A stretch of 64,000 nucleotides of DNA from positions 889,524 to 953,523 of the forward strand of contig UBZT01000009.1 of the NCBI GenBank assembly GCA_900470155.1, in the 5' to 3' direction. Shown here piece by piece: positions 57,467-64,000 of the stretch (position 1 is its first letter; every line of letters begins with the position of its first letter). The position numbers were made by a program, and so were the translations under genes. Origin of the DNA: Hyphomicrobiales bacterium. Its GTDB lineage: Bacteria > Pseudomonadota > Alphaproteobacteria > Rhizobiales > Rhizobiaceae. The notes below the pieces were generated by a model, which was not told the DNA's origin, did no database searches, and was given only the letters and a program-made list of their open reading frames with translations.

Positions 57467-60400
57467 ATGTCGATCAAGGCAAGCATCTATCACCTCACCC
57501 ACTATAAATACGACAATCCGATCAAGCTTGGGCCGCAGATCATAAGGCTGAAACCGGCCGCCCATTCCAGGACCAAGGTGATCAGCCACTCGCTGAAGGT
57601 CACGCCGGAAAACCACTTCGTCAATCTGCAGCAGGATCCCTACGGCAACTATCTCGCCCGATTCGTATTCCCCGACCCGGTGACCGAGTTCAAGATCGAG
57701 GTCGATCTCGTCGCCGACATGAGCGTCTACAACCCGTTCGACTTCTTCACCGAGGAAGAAGCGGCGAAATGGCCCTTCGACTATCCGGCCGACATTCGCG
57801 ACGACCTGGCGATCTACATGAAGCCGGAACCGGAAACGCCGGCGCTCGCAGCCTTCATGAAGACGGTCGACATGACGCCCGGCCAGGGCACGGTCGACAT
57901 GATCGTCGCGCTAAATGCGCGGCTGCAGCAGGAAATCGGCTATGTCATCCGCATGGAAGCGGGCGTCCAGACGCCGGATGAAACGCTGAATTCGTGCAGG
58001 GGCTCCTGTCGCGACACAAGCTGGATTCTCGTCCAGATCCTGCGGCGCCTCGGGCTCGCCGCGCGCTTCGTCTCCGGATACCTGATCCAGCTCACACCCG
58101 ATCTGAAGGCGCTTGACGGCCCGTCCGGCACCGAAGTCGATTTCACCGATCTGCACGCATGGTGCGAAGCCTATATTCCCGGTGCCGGCTGGATCGGCTT
58201 TGATCCGACATCCGGTCTCCTCACCGGCGAGAGCCATATTCCACTCGCCGCCACCCCGCATTTCAGCAATGCAGCGCCGATCTCCGGCGGTTATTTCGGC
58301 GAAGCCAACACGGAATTTGCCTTCGACATGCAGGTCAAGCGCGTTTCCGAGCATCCGCGCATCACCAAGCCATTCTCCGACGACAGCTGGGATTCCCTCA
58401 ACGAACTCGGCCGCAAGGTCGATGCCGAGCTCAAGGCCCGCGACGTGCGCCTGACCATGGGCGGCGAACCGACCTTCGTGTCGATCGACGATTTCCAATC
58501 CGAAGAATGGAACAACGAAGCCGTCGGCCCGACCAAGCGGGAAAAGGCCGATATCCTCATCCGCCGCCTGCGCGAGCGCTTCGCCCCCGGCGGCTTTCTG
58601 CATTATGGTCAGGGCAAGTGGTATCCGGGCGAAAGCCTGCCGCGCTGGACCTTCTCGCTCTACTGGCGTCGCGATGGCCTGCCGGTCTGGAACAACCCCG
58701 ACCTGATCGCGCTGGAAAACCGCGACCACAAGGTCGAACAGGCGGATGCCGGCCGCTTGCTGGAAGCGATCGCGGTCGAACTCGCCATTCCGCCTGAAAA
58801 CGTCGCCCCGGCCTATGAGGATCCGGCCGAATGGATCGTCAAGGAAGGCAATCTTCCGGAAAATGTCGATCCGTCGAATTCCAAGCTCAAGGACCCGGAA
58901 GAGCGCAACCGGATCGCCAAGGTCTTCGGCAATGGCCTGACCAATCCGGCCGGTTACGTCCTGCCGGTCCAAGCCTGGCAGAGCCGGGCATCGGGCCGGA
59001 CCTGGGTCAGCGAGAAATGGCGCACCCGCCGCGGCCAGCTCTATCTGATCCCTGGCGACAGCCCCGTCGGCTTCCGCCTGCCGCTTAATGCGCTGCCCTA
59101 TGTCTCGCCATCCTGGTACCCCTATATCAACCCGGACGACCCGACGGTCGAAAAGCCGCCGCTGCCCGATTTCTCCACCGAGAAGGGCCGGGTCATGCCC
59201 GAACATTCGCTGAAGACCGATACCGGTCAGCAGCAGCAGATCGGCCAGTCCTACGAGGAAATCGGCGGACGCGTGCGCACCGCGATCTCGGTCGAGGTTC
59301 GCGATGGCCGGCTGTGCATCTTCATGCCGCCGACGGCAGCGCTCGAAGACTATCTCGACCTCGTCGCCTCCGCCGAACGCGCAGCAGAGGCCCTGAACCT
59401 CCCGGTCCATATCGAGGGCTATACGCCGCCGCATGACGAACGCCTGAACGTCATTCGCGTGGCACCCGACCCGGGCGTCATCGAGGTCAACATCCATCCG
59501 GCCTACAACTGGGAAGACTGCGTCGAGACGACGACCGCGATCTACGAAGAGGCGCGTCTCTGCCGGCTGGGTGCCGACAAGTTCATGATCGACGGTCGCC
59601 ACACCGGCACCGGCGGCGGCAACCATGTGGTGGTCGGCGGCGCCAGCACCAATGACAGCCCCTTCCTGCGCCGCCCGGACCTGCTGAAAAGCCTGGTTTT
59701 GCACTGGCAGCGCCATCCCGCGCTTTCCTACATGTTTTCCGGCCTGTTCATCGGACCGACCAGCCAGGCGCCGCGCATCGACGAGGCCCGCCACGACAGT
59801 CTCTACGAACTCGAAATCGCCATGGCGCAGATCCCGATGCCGGACAGCGGCGAAGTGCCGCCTTTGCCCTGGCTCGTCGACCGGCTGTTCCGCAACCTGC
59901 TGATCGACGTCACCGGCAACACGCACCGGTCCGAAATCTGCATCGACAAGCTGTTCTCCCCGGACGGGCCGACGGGCCGCCTGGGTCTCGTCGAATTCCG
60001 CGGGTTTGAAATGCCGCCGAATGCGCGCATGTCGCTGGCCCAGCAATTGCTGATTCGTGCCTTGATCGCACGCTTCTGGAAAAATCCGATCGGCGGCAAT
60101 TTTGTCCGCTGGGGCACCTCGTTGCATGACCGGTTCATGCTGCCGCATTATATCTGGCAGGACTTCCTCGAAGTGCTGGCAGACCTCCGCCACAACGGCT
60201 TCGACTTCAAGCCCGAGTGGTTTGCCGCCCAGCTTGAATTCCGCTTCCCGTTCGCCGGCGAGGTGGAATACGAGGGCTCGAAGCTGGAACTGCGCCAGGC
60301 GCTCGAACCCTGGCATGTCATGGGCGAACAAGGCGCCATCGGCGGCACCGTCCGTTATGTCGATTCGTCCGTCGAACGCCTGCAGGTAAAGCTGGAAACC

Positions 60401-60793
60401 GCCAATCCGGAACGTTATGCCGTTGCCTGCAATGGTCGACGCCTTCCGTTGCGCAAAAGCGGCGCCAACGAAGTGTCGGTCGCCGGCGTTCGCTACAAGG
60501 CCTGGCAGCCGGCATCGGGTCTGCATCCGGTTCTGCCCGTCAATACACCGCTAACATTCGACATATATGATATATGGTCTGGACGCTCGATCGGCGGCTG
60601 CGTGTATCACGTCGCCCATCCTGGCGGCCGAAACTACGACACTTTCCCTGTGAATGGGAATGAAGCGGAAGCCCGGCGGCTTGCACGTTTCGAGCCATGG
60701 GGCCATACAGCCGGCTCCTATCCCCTCTGGCCCGAGACCGTGTCGCCGGAATTCCCGCACACACTGGACCTGAGACGACCCCAGGGTATCTGA
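57467..60793 (+). CDS. Transglutaminase-like protein with DUF2126 domain
   Basis: The 1108-residue protein is the first gene of a modification cluster. The N-terminal half is a transglutaminase-like (COG1305) domain with an added beta-sandwich. The catalytic triad is Cys181 in SCRGSCRDTSW, His230 in DLHAWCEAY and Asp246 in IGFDPTSG. The C-terminal part (about 370-1100) is DUF2126, for example MGGEPTFVSIDDFQSEEWNN, GGGNHVVVGGAS and WQRHPALSYMFSGLFIGPTS. Family analyses predict that DUF2126 proteins cooperate with ATP-grasp and alpha-E proteins in peptide ligation. The substrate is unknown. The ATG at 57467 is used; the longer frame overlaps manC. Confidence 0.88.
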   Translation: MSIKASIYHLTHYKYDNPIKLGPQIIRLKPAAHSRTKVISHSLKVTPENHFVNLQQDPYGNYLARFVFPDPVTEFKIEVDLVADMSVYNPFDFFTEEEAAKWPFDYPADIRDDLAIYMKPEPETPALAAFMKTVDMTPGQGTVDMIVALNARLQQEIGYVIRMEAGVQTPDETLNSCRGSCRDTSWILVQILRRLGLAARFVSGYLIQLTPDLKALDGPSGTEVDFTDLHAWCEAYIPGAGWIGFDPTSGLLTGESHIPLAATPHFSNAAPISGGYFGEANTEFAFDMQVKRVSEHPRITKPFSDDSWDSLNELGRKVDAELKARDVRLTMGGEPTFVSIDDFQSEEWNNEAVGPTKREKADILIRRLRERFAPGGFLHYGQGKWYPGESLPRWTFSLYWRRDGLPVWNNPDLIALENRDHKVEQADAGRLLEAIAVELAIPPENVAPAYEDPAEWIVKEGNLPENVDPSNSKLKDPEERNRIAKVFGNGLTNPAGYVLPVQAWQSRASGRTWVSEKWRTRRGQLYLIPGDSPVGFRLPLNALPYVSPSWYPYINPDDPTVEKPPLPDFSTEKGRVMPEHSLKTDTGQQQQIGQSYEEIGGRVRTAISVEVRDGRLCIFMPPTAALEDYLDLVASAERAAEALNLPVHIEGYTPPHDERLNVIRVAPDPGVIEVNIHPAYNWEDCVETTTAIYEEARLCRLGADKFMIDGRHTGTGGGNHVVVGGASTNDSPFLRRPDLLKSLVLHWQRHPALSYMFSGLFIGPTSQAPRIDEARHDSLYELEIAMAQIPMPDSGEVPPLPWLVDRLFRNLLIDVTGNTHRSEICIDKLFSPDGPTGRLGLVEFRGFEMPPNARMSLAQQLLIRALIARFWKNPIGGNFVRWGTSLHDRFMLPHYIWQDFLEVLADLRHNGFDFKPEWFAAQLEFRFPFAGEVEYEGSKLELRQALEPWHVMGEQGAIGGTVRYVDSSVERLQVKLETANPERYAVACNGRRLPLRKSGANEVSVAGVRYKAWQPASGLHPVLPVNTPLTFDIYDIWSGRSIGGCVYHVAHPGGRNYDTFPVNGNEAEARRLARFEPWGHTAGSYPLWPETVSPEFPHTLDLRRPQGI

Positions 60794-60797
60794 TTTG

Positions 60798-63212
60798 ATG
60801 GCAAATAAACCGGCAGCGGAAAAGACCCCGCCCAAAGCACCCGCAAGCGCGGCCCGAACGGCCCGCTACCGCGCGGTGGCGGGTGCCGCCGACGAAATGA
60901 TCGATGCCAAGGGCAAGATCCGCCCGGTCTGGCAACCTTTCGTGTCTGCCCTCGAAAAGATGACCGAACACGAGTTGCACGAGCGTTTTGCCCGGGCAGA
61001 CCGTTACCTTCGCGATGCCGGTGTGTTTTATCGTGCCTATGGCTCAGACGGCAGCAGCGAGCGCGCCTGGCCATTCTCGCACATTCCCGTGCTGATTTCC
61101 GATGCCGAATGGCAGGTGCTGGCCGATGGTCTGGTCCAGCGCGCCAATCTTCTCGAACAGGTCGTTGCCGATATCTATTCCGACAACAGCCTCGTCCAGC
61201 AGGGTTTTCTGCCACCAGCCTTGATCGCGTCCAATCCCGAATTCATGCGCCCCCTCGTCGGTATCAAGCCGGCCGGCGGCCACTACCTGCATTTCTGTTC
61301 CTTCGAAATCGGACGCGGCCCGGATGGCAACTGGTGGGTTCTCGCCGACCGCACCCAGGCCCCGTCGGGGGCCGGCTTTGCGCTCGAAAACCGCGTGGCC
61401 ACTGCGCGCGCTTTCTCCGACATCTACGCCGAAACCCATGTGCACCGGCTTGCCTCCTTCTTCGGCGCCTTCCGCTCGGCACTTCAGGGCCAGAAACAGG
61501 GCAATGACGACCGCATCGCCGTTCTGTCGCCAGGCCCCGCCAACGAGACCTATTTCGAACACGCCTATATCGCCCGCTATCTCGGCATCATGCTGCTCGA
61601 GGGCGAAGACCTCTCCGTCGTCAACGGCAAGGTCATGGTGCGCACCGTGGCCGGCCTCAAGCCGATCAGCGTGCTCTGGCGCCGCCTTGACGCAGCTTTT
61701 GCCGACCCGCTGGAGCTCGATCAGAACTCCTATATCGGCACGCCCGGCATGGTCGAGGCGCTGCGCAATGGCTCAGTTTCCTTCGTCAATGCGCTTGGCT
61801 CCGGCATTCTGGAAACCCGTGCCCTGCTCGCCTTCATGCCGACCATCTCGCGCCACCTGCTCGGCGAGGAACTGAAGCTGCCGTCGATTGCCACCTGGTG
61901 GTGCGGTCAAAAGGCGGAACGCGAGCATGTCGCGCGCCATCTCGACCGCATGGTCATCGGCTCGGCCTATTCCCGCCTGCCCTTCTTCGACGACAATGGC
62001 CGCTCGGTCATGGGCTCGCGCTACAAGGACAGCCAGGGCCGCACCGCCGCCGAATGGCTGGAGGCCGAGGCTGGCAATCTCGTCGGGCAGGAAGTGGTCA
62101 CGCTGTCCACCACGCCGGCGATCATCAATGGCCAGCTGTGCCCGCGTCCGATGAGCCTGCGCGTCTTTGCGGCCCGCACCAAGAACGGCTGGCAGATCAT
62201 GCCCGGCGGCTTTGCCCGCATCGGCAGCGGCAAGGATGTGTCGGCAATCGCCATGCAGTCGGGCGGCAGTGCTGCCGATGTCTGGATCGTGTCCGACAAG
62301 CCGGTCGATCGCACGTCGCTGCTGCCGGCGGAAGAAAGCTTCACCCGCAACATGCCGGGCAGCCTGCCGAGCCGGGCTGCCGACAATCTCTTCTGGCTGG
62401 GCCGCTATATCGAGCGCGCCGAAGGTGTGCTGCGCATCCTGCGGGCCTGGCATGCCCGCTACGCCGAAAGCGCCAACCCCGACCAGCCGCTTCTCGCCTT
62501 TGTCAGCGACTATCTGTCGAACATCGATGTCGACACCAACAACGGCGTGCCCGAAAGCCTGCTGCGCAATATCGACAGTGCGGTCTATTCCGCCAGCAAT
62601 ATTCGCGACCGTTTCTCACCCGATGGCTGGCTGGCACTGACCGACCTGTCGAAGACCGCCAAGCGCTTCCATGAACGCGTCAAGCCGGGCGACGATGCGG
62701 CCCATGCGATGACCATCCTGCTCCGCAAGCTCGCAGGTTTTGCCGGCCTCGTGCATGAAAACATGTACCGCTTCACCGGCTGGCGCTTCCTAACCATTGG
62801 CCGCCTGCTGGAGCGTGGCCTGCACATGACCCGGTTGCTCGGCCACATGACCGGACCCGACGCCCCCGATGGCGCGCTCGACATGCTGCTCGAGATTGGC
62901 GACAACGTCATGACCCATCGCCGTCGCTACAATGTCTCGACGGCAAGCCTGACCGTCACCGACCTTCTGGCGCTCGATCCGCTCAACCCGCGCTCGATCC
63001 TGTTCCAGCTGAACGAGGTCCGCACCGAGGTCGAGCAATTGCCGAACGCCATGATCAATGGCCAGATGTCCAGCATGTCCCGGGAAGCCATGCGCCTGCA
63101 TTCCGGCCTCGCCGTGATGACACCGGAAACGATGACCGCCGAGGTCTACGCGAACCTTGAACGCGAATTGGAAAAGCTCTCCGATATCCTCGCACAAACC
63201 TATCTGGGCTGA
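60798..63212 (+). CDS. Circularly permuted ATP-grasp / alpha-E protein
   Basis: The 804-residue protein joins two parts that are separate genes in some bacteria: a type-2 circularly permuted ATP-grasp domain (DUF404/DUF407, about 100-470) and an alpha-E helical domain (DUF403, about 500-800). Marker sequences are YGSDGSSERAWPFSHIPVLI, LIASNPEFMRPLVGIKPAGG, GNWWVLADRTQAPSGAGFAL and RAADNLFWLGRYIERAEG. ATP-grasp enzymes link carboxylates to amines; alpha-E is thought to help in this system. The start ATG at 60798 lies four bases after the upstream stop (TTG at 60795 is also open), so the genes are coupled. Confidence 0.88.
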   Translation: MANKPAAEKTPPKAPASAARTARYRAVAGAADEMIDAKGKIRPVWQPFVSALEKMTEHELHERFARADRYLRDAGVFYRAYGSDGSSERAWPFSHIPVLISDAEWQVLADGLVQRANLLEQVVADIYSDNSLVQQGFLPPALIASNPEFMRPLVGIKPAGGHYLHFCSFEIGRGPDGNWWVLADRTQAPSGAGFALENRVATARAFSDIYAETHVHRLASFFGAFRSALQGQKQGNDDRIAVLSPGPANETYFEHAYIARYLGIMLLEGEDLSVVNGKVMVRTVAGLKPISVLWRRLDAAFADPLELDQNSYIGTPGMVEALRNGSVSFVNALGSGILETRALLAFMPTISRHLLGEELKLPSIATWWCGQKAEREHVARHLDRMVIGSAYSRLPFFDDNGRSVMGSRYKDSQGRTAAEWLEAEAGNLVGQEVVTLSTTPAIINGQLCPRPMSLRVFAARTKNGWQIMPGGFARIGSGKDVSAIAMQSGGSAADVWIVSDKPVDRTSLLPAEESFTRNMPGSLPSRAADNLFWLGRYIERAEGVLRILRAWHARYAESANPDQPLLAFVSDYLSNIDVDTNNGVPESLLRNIDSAVYSASNIRDRFSPDGWLALTDLSKTAKRFHERVKPGDDAAHAMTILLRKLAGFAGLVHENMYRFTGWRFLTIGRLLERGLHMTRLLGHMTGPDAPDGALDMLLEIGDNVMTHRRRYNVSTASLTVTDLLALDPLNPRSILFQLNEVRTEVEQLPNAMINGQMSSMSREAMRLHSGLAVMTPETMTAEVYANLERELEKLSDILAQTYLG

Positions 63213-63216
63213 TCCG

Positions 63217-64000
63217 ATGTTGTACGATGTATCGCTCCATCTCGCTTACCGCTATGAAGCCCAGGCCTCCGGGGCGCACCACATGCTGCGGCTGCTGCCC
63301 CTGTCCTTGCCGGACCGGCAACGGCTGGTTGCCGGCGCCGTGACCATCAGTCCGGAACCGGACGAGTTGACGAACTTCGTCGATTTCTTCCGCCATCCGG
63401 CAAGCCATGCGATCTTGCGCGCGCCGCATGAAAAGCTCGATATTCGCATGCAAGCCCGCGTGCTGGTTCAGCCGCAGCCGATCGCCGCCGATTTTTCGCC
63501 GATCCTCGACCGCCTGCCGCAGGAAATTGCCGACACCTGGACGCTGGACGCGGAATCGCCGCACCATTTCATCGGCACGAGCCCTCGCCTGCCGCGCGAC
63601 AAGGACATCGCCGCCTATGCGCGCAAGGAATTGAAGCCGAGCATGACAGTACGCCAGGTTGGCGAGCAACTCTGTTCGCGCATCTATCACGACTTCAAGT
63701 ACGACGCGGATGCCACGACCGTCGACACCACGCCCGCTGAAGCCTTCAGCAAGAAACATGGCGTCTGCCAGGATTTCACCCATGTGATGATCACAGCACT
63801 CAGGAGCCTCGGCATCCCCGCCGGCTATGTCAGCGGTTTCCTGCGCACCATCCCGCCACCCGGCAAGGAACGTCTCGAGGGTGCCGATGCCATGCATGCC
63901 TGGGTCCGCGTCTGGTGCGGCAAGACCCTTGGCTGGGTGGAACTGGACCCGACCAACAACATCCCGGCCGGCACCGATCACATCGTCGTCGGTTATGGTC
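63217..64000 (+). CDS. Transglutaminase-like protein (runs off the window)
   Basis: The first 261 residues are visible. An N-terminal beta-sandwich (YDVSLHLAYRYEAQASGAHH) precedes a transglutaminase domain. The catalytic Cys184 is in KKHGVCQDFTHVMI, His227 in ADAMHAWVRVW and Asp244 in VELDPTNN. The gene begins four bases after the permuted ATP-grasp/alpha-E gene and is the third member of the cluster. In other proteobacteria an Anbu-type (proteasome-like) peptidase gene often follows; this cannot be seen here. The stop codon lies beyond position 64000. Confidence 0.9.
   Translation, partial: MLYDVSLHLAYRYEAQASGAHHMLRLLPLSLPDRQRLVAGAVTISPEPDELTNFVDFFRHPASHAILRAPHEKLDIRMQARVLVQPQPIAADFSPILDRLPQEIADTWTLDAESPHHFIGTSPRLPRDKDIAAYARKELKPSMTVRQVGEQLCSRIYHDFKYDADATTVDTTPAEAFSKKHGVCQDFTHVMITALRSLGIPAGYVSGFLRTIPPPGKERLEGADAMHAWVRVWCGKTLGWVELDPTNNIPAGTDHIVVGYG

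Noticed and set aside
57911..60526. Long minus-strand open frame opposite the transglutaminase gene
   Set aside because: Shadow frame. The plus-strand product has catalytic motifs and DUF2126 sequence.

Overview
The window is about 64 kb of GC-rich, gene-dense chromosome from an alphaproteobacterium, almost certainly a member of the Rhizobiaceae (Rhizobium/Agrobacterium group). Evidence for this is a CpdR-type cell-cycle receiver next to tRNA-Val(GAC), an Omp10-like lipoprotein of the Brucella/rhizobial type, homospermidine synthase, a cysteine-free L36, the small alphaproteobacterial families DUF1244, DUF2312 and DUF1036, a suhB/MmgR-like small RNA beside a hisN/suhB-type phosphatase, and a ROSE-like leader before hsp20. 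No prophage, IS element, CRISPR array or replication origin is visible. The content is core metabolism with small accessory insertions, mostly toxin-antitoxin modules.

Layout, left to right. 0-8.6 kb: MgtC/DUF4010 membrane protein, Sel1-repeat protein and a ThiE-like protein, a short ArsR regulator, two divergent DUF465 genes, purEK, rpmJ, a TPR protein and a membrane-anchored alpha/beta hydrolase. 8.7-14.4 kb: pyruvate kinase with DUF1036, then N-formylglutamate amidohydrolase-DUF1244-DUF2312, then a DUF882 (M15-like) cell-wall protein. 14.6-20.3 kb: an NtrC-like regulator that lacks the sigma-54 GAFTGA loop, oligoendopeptidase F, and a pabB-pabC-yciI group. 20.3-24.3 kb: a decayed ParE/antitoxin pair, a DUF3445 heme-dependent N-demethylase, homospermidine synthase and omp10. 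24.5-28.7 kb: a 5'-nucleotidase fused to LysM, ferrochelatase, and an ArsR-SRPBCC operon with two mirror-image operators. 28.7-33.4 kb: a periplasmic sensor-like protein beside a CheR-tailed chemoreceptor, then a stomatin/NfeD pair. 33.5-40.5 kb: a second decayed ParDE pair, kdsD/kpsF, a beta-barrel protein, galU, a lytic transglycosylase and an SGNH-like protein. 40.5-47.5 kb: gltB and gltD, separated by an intact vapBC pair. 47.8-54.9 kb: threonine aldolase, hsp20, a lysophospholipase-like hydrolase, hisN, the MmgR-like sRNA, a second N-formylglutamate amidohydrolase, cpdR, tRNA-Val and a small membrane protein. 54.4-64 kb: a YkgJ-like protein, an FAH-family hydrolase, a mannose-1-phosphate guanylyltransferase, and a three-gene cluster (transglutaminase-DUF2126, permuted ATP-grasp/alpha-E, transglutaminase) that runs off the right edge.

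Functional themes are nucleotide and amino-acid supply (purEK, gltBD, pab genes, hisN), envelope biogenesis (galU, manC, kdsD, lytic enzymes, Omp10, beta-barrel), and regulation by RNA and small proteins. The least understood and most interesting block is the final transglutaminase/ATP-grasp cluster, a predicted peptide-ligation or protein-modification system without an established substrate. Other notable observations are two ParE toxins broken independently while their antitoxins remain open, vapBC inside the glutamate synthase operon, and a second, apparently undescribed structured RNA candidate upstream of the lysophospholipase gene.
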